Assembly: GCF_036002945.1 (NCBI RefSeq)
Contig: NZ_CP108529.1
Coordinates: 9,357,001-9,421,000 of the forward strand
Origin: Streptomyces sp. NBC_01224
Lineage (GTDB): Bacteria; Actinomycetota; Actinomycetes; Streptomycetales; Streptomycetaceae
Direction of reading: 5' to 3'
Length of the DNA stretch: 64,000 nt
The notes under the pieces were generated by a model. That model was given only the letters and a program-made list of their open reading frames with translations, was not told the DNA's origin and made no database searches. A program made the translations under genes and the position numbers. Below, one piece after another: positions 28,723 through 36,868 of the stretch. Positions within the stretch are counted from its first letter, which is position 1, and every line of letters begins with the position of its first letter.

Positions 28723-29640
28723 TTGTCGCAGTTTTACGTGCTCGCGTCGGTGGAGTTCAACTCGGCTGCACCGACGTGTGATTGTGTCGCTCACCGGTTC
28801 GGGAATGCGGCCGATCACCCGGAACGTGTTCGGCGGTATCCCTCGGACATGACGGACGGGGAGTGGGCCGTGGTCCGGCCGCTGCTACCGGTGCCTGGCT
28901 GGCTGCGCGGCCGGGGCGGGCAGCCGGAGGCGTATTGCCACCGGGTGATACTGGACGCGGTCCGCTACCTGGTCGACAACGGCATCAAGTGGCGGGCCAT
29001 GCCAGCCGACTTCCCGCCGTGGGACCGGGTATACGCGTTCTTCCGCCGCTGGCGCGACCACGTACTGGTCAAGGAATTTCACGACCGGCTGCGATCGAGG
29101 ATCCGCGAGAGGGAGGGGAGGGACTCGGAGCCGACGGCCGGCGTGATCGACTCGCAGTCCGTCAAGGCGGACGCCGTCGTCGGATCAGACAGCCGCGGCT
29201 TCGACGGAGGCAAGCTGATCAATGGGCGCAAGCGGCACGTCGTGGTCGATACCCTCGGTCTGCTGCTGGGGGTGATGGTCACCGCCGCGGACACCGGCGA
29301 CCGCGCCGCCGCCCAGGTCCTGCTTGAGCAGGTGGCCGACGCGCACCACCGCCTCGCCCTGGTCTGGGCTGATGGCGGCTACACCGGCAGCCTCGTCGAG
29401 TACTGCCTGGCCACAATTGCCCTGGTCCTCGCGATCGTCAAGCGCAGCGACGACATGCGTGGCTTCGTGGTGCTGCCCAAGCGGTGGATCGTCGAGCGCC
29501 TCTTCGCCCACCTGATGCGAACCCGTCGTCTGGTGCGCGACTTCGAGCGCCGCACCGCCAGTGCCGAGGCGATGGTCTACTGGTCGATGATCCTGCTCAT
29601 GACGCGCCGCCTGGCCCGGCCACACCCGGTGAGAGTGTGA
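28723..29640 (+). CDS. IS5-family transposase
   Basis: 305 residues from TTG 28723, with AGGAG about 7 bases upstream; the start could instead be ATG 28850 at MTDGEWAVVRPLLPVPGWL, where family homology begins. DUF4096-like N-terminal domain, then the DDE core: VIDSQSVKADAVVGSD, GRKRHVVVDTLGLLLGVMV, LVWADGGYTGSLVEY and VERLFAHLMRTRRLVRDFER. All three acidic residues are present, so it is probably active. Its 3-prime end overlaps the passenger gene by 44 bases. Confidence 0.92.
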   Translation: MSQFYVLASVEFNSAAPTCDCVAHRFGNAADHPERVRRYPSDMTDGEWAVVRPLLPVPGWLRGRGGQPEAYCHRVILDAVRYLVDNGIKWRAMPADFPPWDRVYAFFRRWRDHVLVKEFHDRLRSRIREREGRDSEPTAGVIDSQSVKADAVVGSDSRGFDGGKLINGRKRHVVVDTLGLLLGVMVTAADTGDRAAAQVLLEQVADAHHRLALVWADGGYTGSLVEYCLATIALVLAIVKRSDDMRGFVVLPKRWIVERLFAHLMRTRRLVRDFERRTASAEAMVYWSMILLMTRRLARPHPVRV

Positions 29641-30112
29641 ACCGGCCCGGTGCCGGCTCGGCCAGCCAGCCGCGCGCGACCAGGCGTTTCGCTTTCGACC
29701 GCAGGGCTTCCACCCGCGCCGGCACTACCTCCATGCCGAACATGGCAGCCATCTCCTGGCAGGTCAGCGGACCTTGCCCGAGGCGGAGACGGTCCGCGAG
29801 GGTCTGCAGGATGCGCTGGTAGTCCACCGACAGCACCGACCAGGAGAGGCCCTCACGCCACACCGGCACCTGCAACTTCGGCTTCGGCTTCGCCGCATCC
29901 CCCGGACCCGGGGCGTCCTTCGTGTCGGCGGTGCCGCCACCATCCGGAGCCAGCACCGTATCGACCCGCCTGCGAGCGATCGCCCACTCCTGCCATTCCT
30001 GCTCGGCCACGGCCAGCTCGGCCTGGATGCGGTCGGCCTCCTCACGCAGCCCGTCGACCCGACGGCGAGCGGCGAGCTCGTACTGTTTCAGCAGTCCAAC
30101 AACCGACGGCAT
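29597..30112 (-). CDS. IS passenger protein: coiled coil plus winged-helix-like domain
   Basis: 171 residues from ATG 30112, with GGGAG 8 bases upstream. Residues 8-50 form a coiled coil (LLKQYELAARRRVDGLREEA), residues 55-85 are a Pro/Lys linker, and residues 90-160 read LSVDYQRILQTLADRLRLGQ and VPARVEALRSKAKRLVARGW, a predicted winged helix. It lies convergent to the transposase inside the inverted repeats, so it moves with the element. It may regulate transposition or help target choice; function unknown. A decayed relative is at 18478-18835. Confidence 0.75.
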   Translation of the reverse strand: MPSVVGLLKQYELAARRRVDGLREEADRIQAELAVAEQEWQEWAIARRRVDTVLAPDGGGTADTKDAPGPGDAAKPKPKLQVPVWREGLSWSVLSVDYQRILQTLADRLRLGQGPLTCQEMAAMFGMEVVPARVEALRSKAKRLVARGWLAEPAPGRFTLSPGVAGPGGAS

Positions 30113-30768
30113 CCGCGATCTCCCAGAGAGCGACAACACGACAGGCCACGACTCCCACGGAATCACCACCCCTATGCCTGACCAGCGAAAACGCCGTCCT
30201 CAAGTCCGGAAAGACAACAGCTTCTAAGACCCGCCCGATGGTGGAGTGGTCCAGATCGGGGATGTCCTCGACCAGCGCGACGTGCTTCTCCAGCAGCCGC
30301 AGTGACCACCGGGCATGGCCTTGGGGTGGCTGTGAGCACGCCATCGCAATCAGCCGGGCTTCGACCTCACCAGTCACCGGCGAGGGCACCGGTGGGAGGT
30401 CGCGCTTCTTCCGCGCGATCGTGGCGTGAACATCGCCACCGGTCTCGGCGAAACGCTTGGCGACCAGCCGCAACGTCTCACCGGAGACGCCGAGCCGGGC
30501 CGCGATCACCTCCTTGGGATCCGCCTCACCCGCCGAGGTATCCAGCGCAAGCAGCACCCGCGCACGCATGATCATCGAGGCCCCACGAACACCTGTCGTG
30601 GTCACCCGGACCAACTCCTCGCGATCCTGCGCGGTCAACCTGACCGGCCGCTTCTTCTGCGAACCCACAACAACAGTCCTATCTGGCAAAGGGGAAGGAA
30701 TCTGCCAGACACCAACCTCCCAACCAGGCACGCCATAACTAAGCAGCGACACGCTACTAGCGAACAGC

Positions 30769-31119
30769 GTGTCGTGGTCGGCGGTGGCCCCCGGCAATCC
30801 ACGCCCGTCAGGACTTCAAGTGACAGCCAGCTCGATCAGGGACCAGGCGATTGTGCCGTTCTGTAGCAACCTCACCATCGCCCAGGACTGGGGACCGCTG
30901 CTCACCGCAGCTTTCCCTTCCGGCTATGACCAGGGCACCAACCTCACTCCCGCTCAGCACCGCTGCCTGAACGCTCTCGCCGACCGCGACGTGTGCTGGC
31001 GACACACCCAGCTCATCGCGTCATGGTTCGACGACATCGGCCTTCCCGCAGACCGAGGCGCCGTCAGGGCCATCCTGACTGGGTCGGCATCGGACAGGAA
31101 TACCGCACGGTTCGGATGA
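30769..31119 (+). CDS. Hypothetical protein remnant beside the IS630 end
   Basis: A 116-residue frame opens only 15 bases past the IS630 end, without a ribosome binding site. Residues 60-110 (LTPAQHRCLNALADRDVCWR, WFDDIGLPADRGAVRAIL) look like a genuine helical domain of Streptomyces hypothetical proteins. It may be the C-terminus of a gene cut by the IS630 insertion. Confidence 0.4.
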   Translation: MSWSAVAPGNPRPSGLQVTASSIRDQAIVPFCSNLTIAQDWGPLLTAAFPSGYDQGTNLTPAQHRCLNALADRDVCWRHTQLIASWFDDIGLPADRGAVRAILTGSASDRNTARFG

Positions 31120-31242
31120 CGCGCCCCACCAACTCCGCCTGATGCCGTTACCGAGCCGTGTCGTCGGGCGGGCGCGACACTGTCCTGTCTCCCCGATTCC
31201 TAATGCCGTTTGTCAAGCCATTCTGGTTGGGTGCGTGGGGGT

Positions 31243-31686
31243 TCAGTCGGTCGATGTCTCGCACTTCTCGATCTTTGTAGCGACTGATCGGCGTTGCAGC
31301 CCGTCGGCAATGAACTCCATCTCGACGAGCGTGCCAACCAGGCCAGTCTCTTGGAGCGCGCTGGCCATCACCCGTGCCTGGCCCAGGGACAGGTGGAGCA
31401 TCTCGCGCAGGACTCGCAAGACGGGGACGAGGCTCGACTCGTCGTCCGCGAGGCGAAGCCGTGCGGGCCCGTGCTCTGCCAGCAGGGCATTCCTGATCTC
31501 TTCAGGAGTCGCTCCGCCTGTGTCCTGCTCGCACCACCCGTTGGGGCAGGCAGTGCATGCACCTTCGGTGCCCCACCACAACTGCCCGTGGTCGATGTAC
31601 TGGCCAACGTCGCGTATCAGCACGCCACCGCACGCGTCGCACTGCGCCGTGACCTTTACTCCTTGAGTGATCAACGGGCTCCTCAC
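31243..31686 (-). CDS. Small zinc-site protein of unknown function
   Basis: 147 residues. The N-terminal VTAQCDACGGVLIRDVGQYI and CTACPNGWCEQDTGG give four to five cysteines of a probable zinc ribbon; the C-terminal half (PVLRVLREMLHLSLGQARVM, GLVGTLVEMEFIADGLQRRS) is helical and somewhat like the C-domain of ribosomal protein L7/L12. I recall it as a conserved Streptomyces hypothetical. Start is GTG 31686 or TTG 31674, the latter with GAGGAG upstream. Confidence 0.65.
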   Translation of the reverse strand: MRSPLITQGVKVTAQCDACGGVLIRDVGQYIDHGQLWWGTEGACTACPNGWCEQDTGGATPEEIRNALLAEHGPARLRLADDESSLVPVLRVLREMLHLSLGQARVMASALQETGLVGTLVEMEFIADGLQRRSVATKIEKCETSTD

Positions 31687-31779
31687 CGTCGGATGCCAGC
31701 AAGCGGATACTCCCGCAAGCCTGACCGTCGGTCGACCGTGTTACCGCTGACCTGGCAGATCGGCTGCAGGACAGAGGCG

Positions 31780-32969
31780 TCACGCTGCAAGCGCCGCCGG
31801 CGGCAAGGGCTCATAGGTCCGTCCGTCACGTAGAAGGGCCCAGAGGACGTTGACGCGACGGCGGGCCAGGGCGAGGACGGCCTGGGTATGGCGCTTGCCC
31901 TCGGCTCGCTTGCGGTCGTAAAACCGTCGGGACTCCTCGCACCTTCGGATGCTGACAGTGCCGAGGTGCAGAAGACGCGCTGGAGTCTGCGGCTGTATCG
32001 CTGAGGCCGCCGCAGATTCCCGCTGATCTTGCCGGAGTCGCGGGGAACCGGTGCGACGCCGCCGAAGCCGGCGAGGCGGTCAGGGGTGCCGAAGGCACTC
32101 ATGTCGCCGCCGGTGGCAGCCAGGAACTCAGCGCCGAGGATGACGCCCAGTCCGGGCAGGCTGGTGATCACTTCGAAGGTGTGGTGATCGCGAAACCGGA
32201 CCTCTATGAGCTTGTCGAGCTCCGCGACCTGCTGGTTGAGGGCCATCACTTCCTTCGCCAGCGTGTGGACCATCTGGGCGGTCAGCTTCTCCCCGGGCAG
32301 GCTGGTGTGCTGCCGGTCGGCGGCCTGCACAGCTGTCTCGGCGAGCTGATCAGCCCTGCGGACCTTGCGGTTGCGGAGCCAGGTTTCCAGTCGTTTGCTG
32401 CCGATCCGGCGGAGGGTGGCCGGAGTCTGGTAGCCAGTCAGCAGAGTGAGGGGGCCGGTGTTGGTGAGGTCCAGCTCACGCTCCAGGCCGGGAAAGATGC
32501 CGGTGAGCTGACCACGGAGGCGGTTGACGGTGCGGGTGCGGTCGGCGACCAGATCCATGCGGCGGCCGGTGAGGATCTCGAGGTCGGTGACAGTCTCGTC
32601 GCCAGTACGTAAGGGATGCAGGTCACGCCGGATGCGGATCTGGTCGGCGATGACAGCGGCGTCCTTGGCGTCAGTCTTGCCTTCGCCGCGGTAGCTCTCG
32701 GAGGCGCGGTGGATGGCCCGCCCGGAGATGTAGTGCACCGGCTGGTCGTGGTTGAGCAGGACGCCAATGGCCAGGGCGGCTCCGCCGTCGGCCAGGTCGA
32801 TGCCCCAGGTCACCTCCTCGCCCAGGGCCATGACGTCGGTGAGGAGTTCGAGCAGTTCGGGCTCGTCGTTGGCGACGCGTCGCGACAGCAGCCGACGGCC
32901 GCTCTCGTCGATCGCGACGCAGTGGTGGTGGGACTTGCCTGCGTCGATGCTGGCCCATATCGCGGCCAT
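31780..32969 (-). pseudogene. IS110-family transposase, frameshifted
   Basis: From ATG 32969: AAIWASIDAGKSHHHCVAID (RuvC-like Asp), GKTDAKDAAVIADQIRIRRD, then the transposase_20 part SLPGLGVILGAEFLAATGGD and RLAGFGGVAPVPRDSGKISG. At about 31950 one base is missing; the correct end (RRFYDRKRAEGKRHTQAVLA, RTYEPLPPAALAA) continues in the next frame to a stop at 31780. Except for this frameshift it is full length. Confidence 0.9.
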
Positions 32970-33197
32970 GTGGTGCCTCCGTACGGTGTGCTGCGGGTGT
33001 TTCCCGACGGACGACCTCGCTGTCGATTCCCTACGGAGCGATCGTTCGCAATTCCTAATTGGCAGGCGAGTCGTCGTGGGGCGTCGGGCGGCCAATCGTT
33101 GGTAGCCACAAGCGGCAGAAGGTTGAAAGCCACACCCGACGCCCCTGGGTGGGCCAACCATACGAAGGGCTCGCCCGGTCCCGTGGAAGAACGTAGG

Positions 33198-33228
33198 GAA
33201 GGTTGAGCAGTCTCGTCGAAGGTTGAGC
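33198..33228 (+). repeat. Left 20-base-period repeat of the phosphotransferase cassette
   Basis: GAAGGTTGAGC occurs at 33198-33208 and 33218-33228, period 20. The same unit occurs inverted twice on the other side of the phosphotransferase gene, at 34287-34317, again with period 20. Confidence 0.65.
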
Positions 33229-33294
33229 GATGGGTGTTCTGTTCCGTCCCCAGCGGAGCGCGGGGCACGAGGCGATCGGGAATACCGGGTGTGC

Positions 33295-34191
33295 TCACCG
33301 GGTCAACGCGAGCAGTTCATCGATCACCGGTTTCTCGCCACCGTCACTGAGGTGGGCGATGGCCGCAAACGGCGCGATCACCTGGCTCCAGGCATGGAGC
33401 CGGTCGCCATCGAGCCCGCACGCCGCCGCCACGCGCGCACAGCGGGTCTCAACGCCCTCCAGCCCGGCGCCGACTACGACGTAGTCCACAGCGTCGAAGC
33501 ACGGATCACCGACACAGGCTTTCGGATCGATGGCCATGAGACCTCGCTCCGCACCGCCGTCGAGCACGTTGCCCAGGTGCAGGTCACCGTGGAGCAACAC
33601 GGTTGTCGCTTCCGTGTCCAGCAGCCGCTCGCACCGCTGGATGGCCCTGTCCCACGTGGTGACGTCCATCCGTGCGCTGATGGCAGGCTCGGACAGCCGC
33701 CTGCCGACCCGGGCGAAGGCCTCCTCGCACCGCCCACGCAGCACACGCGTCGGCAGCGGAGGCGGAGCGACCCCGTGCAAGGCGGCGAGCAGCTCCGACC
33801 ACTGTCCCGGAAGCGAAGCAGCAGGCATGTCCTCCGCTGGCGTTCCGGGCACGATCTCCTCCAACACCATTGCGCCCGCTTTCTCGTCGACGGCCAGCAC
33901 AGCAGGCACCCGGCCCGAGGCAGCGAACCACCCCAGCATTCCGACCTGCTCGGCCAGAAGGGCCCGCTCCGGACTGATTTTCAGCACCGCAGGCGTGCCG
34001 TCGGGCCAATGGCACCGCAACGTGACCGACGAAGCACCGTCCGGGAGGGACTCACCGAGCGAAAGTCCCCACTGGGACGTCAGCCGCGCGATGAGATCCG
34101 GCGTGTCAGCGCACCATTCGGCAACCTGGGGACCGAATCGACGTACCAACCGCGTAGTGACGCTCTCCACATCCACCAGCAGTCGTTTCAC
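33295..34191 (-). CDS. APH(6)-type aminoglycoside/streptomycin phosphotransferase family
   Basis: 298 residues from GTG 34191; the frame is open to 34287 but that part lies in the flanking repeat and is not family-like. It has VKRLLVDVESVTTRLVRRFG, a nucleotide-binding N-lobe (PAVLKISPERALLAEQVGML), the intact catalytic loop VLLHGDLHLGNVL and the Mg segment MAIDPKACVGDPCFDAVDYV. This matches the streptomycin 6-kinase/hydroxyurea phosphotransferase family, which inactivates drugs by O-phosphorylation in the cytoplasm. It is a good candidate for a resistance gene, though the drug is not predictable. Confidence 0.85.
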   Translation of the reverse strand: MKRLLVDVESVTTRLVRRFGPQVAEWCADTPDLIARLTSQWGLSLGESLPDGASSVTLRCHWPDGTPAVLKISPERALLAEQVGMLGWFAASGRVPAVLAVDEKAGAMVLEEIVPGTPAEDMPAASLPGQWSELLAALHGVAPPPLPTRVLRGRCEEAFARVGRRLSEPAISARMDVTTWDRAIQRCERLLDTEATTVLLHGDLHLGNVLDGGAERGLMAIDPKACVGDPCFDAVDYVVVGAGLEGVETRCARVAAACGLDGDRLHAWSQVIAPFAAIAHLSDGGEKPVIDELLALTR

Positions 34192-34286
34192 ACGGGTCAG
34201 TCTGCCGCTCACGCGATCTTTGTCCACCGCTTTTCCACCACTCGCTGTGAACGCGAGCCGACGAGCGAATCGGACCAGAGCAGTCA

Positions 34287-34317
34287 CCCAACCTTCGGTG
34301 AGAATCGCTCAGCCTTC
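34287..34317 (-). repeat. Right inverted repeat matching 33198-33228
   Basis: On the minus strand GAAGGCTGAGC (34317-34307) and GAAGGTTGGG (34296-34287) stand 20 bases apart, mirror images of the pair at 33198-33228. Confidence 0.6.
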
Positions 34318-34371
34318 GCTGAGACAGATCAGACACACAGCTCGGTGACGATCGCGAACGAGTGTCCCGTC

Positions 34372-34440
34372 TTCTGCGATCTGGCTCCGATCTCAGTTGA
34401 TCTGGTCCGATTCGCTCTCCGTCTCAGGCGGTCTGGTCCG
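34372..34440. repeat. Left ATCTGG-type repeat array
   Basis: Repeated units GATCTGGCTCCGAT, GATCTGGTCCGAT and GGTCTGGTCCGTCGAT, interleaved with TCTCAGTTGAT. The 12-mer ATCTCAGTTGAT at 34390-34401 occurs inverted at 35950-35961 in the matching right array. Confidence 0.55.
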
Positions 34441-34478
34441 TCGATGCCGCTGTCGGTGCGGGATGGTGGGCTTCACCC

Positions 34479-34740
34479 ATGAGTTATGACCTTGCTGTCT
34501 GGGAAGGCGAGCGTCCTGCAGGCGACGCCGCTGCGGCCCAGTGCTTCACGGATCTGTACGACAAGTACATCGACGCGGACGGGGCTGACGTTCCTCCAAC
34601 CAAGCAAAACGAGGCCTATGCCGCCGCGCTCCTGGAGCGATCCCGATCTCACCGAAGTCGAGCCTCTACCGTCCCGGGCCGGGAACGGCGATGCGCCTTC
34701 AGAGGGGGCCAAACACGGCCGGAACAGGCAACCGTAGTAA
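34479..34740 (+). pseudogene. Small conserved protein, frameshifted
   Basis: Starts MSYDLAVWEGERPAGDAAAA with FTDLYDKYIDADG and EAYAAALLER, a conserved actinobacterial small protein often found as an immunity-like or stand-alone gene. At about 34637 a base is lost; SDPDLTEVE continues in the next frame, then homology ends. No function is known to me. Confidence 0.6.
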
Positions 34741-34881
34741 ACACCGTGCCCCTGATCTTGCCCGGAGCCGCGTATCCGCAGGTCGCAGTAGCCCACTCGG
34801 CAGGCGGCCCGTGACACGCCTGTGACCGGAATTTTGGCTTACACCATGGCTCGGCGCTCGCGCCCCTGATGGAGTGACCTG

Positions 34882-35799
34882 ATGCGCAAAGTCACTTCCC
34901 TTCTTCCGGCCCTCGCCGCACTCCTGCTGCTCACGGCGTGCGGATCCGAACAGGCGGGCACCCCCGGCGCAGTCGCCCCCGCGTCAGGGACCGCCGTCAC
35001 CGACCCGCCCGTGGACGGCGTCCGGATCACTTCGGTGACCATCCCCTCCGCCACGCCCACCCCCAAATCTGACGGGTTCTCCGTCCACGCCGACCCCCTT
35101 CCCACCGGTGACTCCGGGATCTCGGCCGCCTACGAAGTCACCAACAACGGAACCGAGGCGCTGACGTACACGATCCTGTTCGACTTCACCACGGACACCG
35201 GCGAAGTCATGGGCAACAGCCACGAGACCGTGCGCTCGGTCGGCCCCGGCGCGACCGAGCGCGGCACGGTCCGGGTGGGGGTGCTGGCCCCCGGAGCGTC
35301 CCGGGTGACCCGCGTCAAGGTCTCCCGGGTGACCAAGGTGCCCGCCGCCGAGGCGCCGCTCGCGTCCGGCGAGTGTCCACCCTCCGGCATCCGCCTCACC
35401 ACCGATGACGGCGACGCCGCGATGGGGCTGCGCGTGGTGGGCTTGCACCTGGAGAACTGCGGGAAGCGCGACTACTCACTTGACGGTTACCCGCTTCTGG
35501 AACTGCTGGACAAGGATCTGTCACCCGTCCAAGGCGTCCGGATCGTACATGGAAGCGGTGGCATCAGCACCGGTACCGGATTTGACGAGCCGGCCCGCCC
35601 GCTGGTCCTGAAGCCGGGCGAGAGCGCCCTTTCGGGCCTCATGTGGCGCAACACCACCGAGTCCGGCGCCGCCGTCAACGTCCCGTACGTCAGGGTGCGG
35701 GCCGAGCAGCGCGCCGATCCGGTGACCGTGACGCCCCACCTCGATCTCGGCACCACCGGCAAGCTGGCCGTCCGTGCCTGGACGCGCCCGTCGAAGTAG
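34882..35799 (+). CDS. DUF4232-type secreted lipoprotein
   Basis: 305 residues from ATG 34882, with GGAG 7 bases upstream. Signal peptide LLPALAALLLLTAC with a lipobox Cys at residue 20. A first beta-rich domain (SAAYEVTNNGTEALTYTILF) is followed by the DUF4232 domain (MGLRVVGLHLENCGKRDYSL, DGYPLLELLD, LVLKPGESALSGLMWRNT). It should be anchored on the outer face of the membrane; DUF4232 proteins are of unknown role. The gene lies between two inverted repeat arrays. Confidence 0.85.
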   Translation: MRKVTSLLPALAALLLLTACGSEQAGTPGAVAPASGTAVTDPPVDGVRITSVTIPSATPTPKSDGFSVHADPLPTGDSGISAAYEVTNNGTEALTYTILFDFTTDTGEVMGNSHETVRSVGPGATERGTVRVGVLAPGASRVTRVKVSRVTKVPAAEAPLASGECPPSGIRLTTDDGDAAMGLRVVGLHLENCGKRDYSLDGYPLLELLDKDLSPVQGVRIVHGSGGISTGTGFDEPARPLVLKPGESALSGLMWRNTTESGAAVNVPYVRVRAEQRADPVTVTPHLDLGTTGKLAVRAWTRPSK

Positions 35800-35914
35800 G
35801 ACCCCCGCCCGGTCTCAGTGCCTCCGCTGCGGCCATCAGAGGGGGTGGTGGGGGCGGCGCCTGATCGTGGACGGGGGTCAAGGGGCAGGTCCCAAGGGCC
35901 CTACTGAGCTGCAC

Positions 35915-36080
35915 CGACCAGATTGGTCGCAACACCTGAACCGAACCACATCAACTGAGATGAGCAGCACGAGCAACGCGCATCTGACCAGATCCGCCGA
36001 GAATCCGGCTCCCGCCCTATCTCAACCGATCTGGTCGCCGCTGGTCGAGCCACTCGTCGTAAACCAGATCCGTTGAGACG
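35915..36080. repeat. Right array of GACCAGAT-type repeats
   Basis: Contains GACCAGATTGGTCGC, GACCAGATCCGCCGAG, AACCGATCTGGTCGCC, AACCAGATCCGTTGAGAC and the 12-mer ATCAACTGAGAT (35950-35961). These are mostly the reverse complement of the units at 34372-34440. Confidence 0.6.
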
Positions 36081-36120
36081 GGACAACGAGGTTGGCCTCT
36101 GCCATCCAACCGAGGCGTTT

Positions 36121-36172
36121 GACAGCGAACCCAGCCGTTTCGGCTTCTACGACAGTGAACCTAGTCGTGCGG
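36121..36172 (+). repeat. 30-base-period tandem repeat
   Basis: GACAGCGAACCCAGCCGTTT at 36121 and GACAGTGAACCTAGTCGTGC at 36151 are two copies with period 30. It lies upstream of the ECF41 module promoter. Confidence 0.55.
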
Positions 36173-36217
36173 GATGACCAGGCACTGGAGTGCTGACGAT
36201 CTATGCGTGGCGGTGGT

Positions 36218-36244
36218 TGTCACATTTGCGAGCCCGGCGGTGTC
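36218..36244 (+). promoter_or_regulatory. ECF41-type promoter
   Basis: TGTCACA at 36218-36224, a 16-base spacer, and TGTC at 36241-36244. From memory the ECF41 consensus is TGTCACA-N16-CGTC, so only one base differs. It lies 46 bases before the AhpD-like gene, so the module probably drives itself. Confidence 0.65.
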
Positions 36245-36289
36245 TCCATGCCGAACAGCAAGACAGGTAAATCTACTGAGGAGAACACC

Positions 36290-36868
36290 ATGGCGCTCCG
36301 CGTTCCGAAGGCCGAGCTCAGCACCGAGATGAGCGAAAACATGATCAAGCAGCTCGGCGCCGTGGCCGAGCCCGTCGAGGTGGTGTGGCACAACCCCAAG
36401 GTCGCCACGTCCAACTTGGAGTTCTCGGCCAAGGTGGGCGCGTGGGACGCGGCCGACGCGAGCCTCAAGTCGTTCGCGCACATGGCCGTCGCGGCACAGG
36501 TCGGCTGCGGCTGGTGCCTCGACGTCGGCTACTTCCAGGCGCAGAACCAGAACCTGGACCTGGCCAAGGCGAGCCAGGTGCCCCGCTGGCGGGATTCGGA
36601 GGTGTTCACGCCGCTGGAGCGGGACGTCCTCGAGTACGCCGAGGCCATGACGAACACGCCGCCGACCGTCACCGACGAGCTGCACGCGAGCCTGCTCAAC
36701 CGGCTCGGTGCGGCGGCGATGGTCGAGCTCACCGCGTACATCGCCTTCGTTAACATGGCGACCAGGAACAACAATGCGAACGGGATTTCGTCGCAGGGCT
36801 TCTCCGATGCCTGCGAGATTCCACTGGCCGCGCGCCCTCAGAACTCCGGCGTAGCGTCGACGTCATGA
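36290..36868 (+). CDS. Carboxymuconolactone decarboxylase family protein
   Basis: 192 residues from ATG 36290, with GAGGAGA 5-6 bases upstream. The AhpD-like motif is QVGCGWCLDVGYF (CxxC at about 74-77). It has the two-domain length of the larger family members, with LTAYIAFVNMATRNNNA near the end. It overlaps the sigma factor gene by 4 bases (ATGA), so the two are translationally coupled. Likely redox-active target or partner of the sigma factor. Confidence 0.88.
   Translation: MALRVPKAELSTEMSENMIKQLGAVAEPVEVVWHNPKVATSNLEFSAKVGAWDAADASLKSFAHMAVAAQVGCGWCLDVGYFQAQNQNLDLAKASQVPRWRDSEVFTPLERDVLEYAEAMTNTPPTVTDELHASLLNRLGAAAMVELTAYIAFVNMATRNNNANGISSQGFSDACEIPLAARPQNSGVASTS

Larger units (their letters stand above)
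28583..30224 (+). mobile_element. IS5-family element with passenger gene, 1642 bp
   Basis: Terminal inverted repeats of about 27 bases start GAAGCTGTTGTC at 28583 and at 30224 on the other strand, with two mismatches. The 3-base target duplication TAA lies at 28580-28582 and 30225-30227. It contains a full transposase on the plus strand and a convergent second gene on the minus strand, both inside the repeats. Clean ends and intact genes indicate a recent arrival. Confidence 0.9.
27882..30668 (-). pseudogene. IS630-family transposase, interrupted
   Basis: The N-terminal half runs from GTG 30668 to 30228 (QKKRPVRLTAQDREELVRV, HTH segment VIAARLGVSGETLRLVAKRF, ending HSTIGRVL). The C-terminal half runs from 28582 to 27882 (KKTELRPHLKKCWTIPP, VCMDEKPYQLL, VLVMDNLNTHGIASLYEAF, HGSWLNIAEIELSAL), with the DDE residues. 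Removing 28583-30224 plus one TAA duplication joins VL to KK in frame with no other change. The interruption is therefore the only visible lesion. Confidence 0.9.
27871..30754 (-). mobile_element. IS630-family element split by an IS5-family element
   Basis: The ends carry imperfect inverted repeats around GTCGC(A/T)GCT(A/T)A(T/G)TT, with GACC at 27871 and its counterpart ACGC at 30751-30754. Both outer flanks are TA (27869-27870 and 30755-30756), the duplicated target of IS630/mariner elements, inside a near-palindromic site GCTAGTACTAGC. Without the nested element the IS630 copy would be about 1.24 kb, a normal length. Confidence 0.8.
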
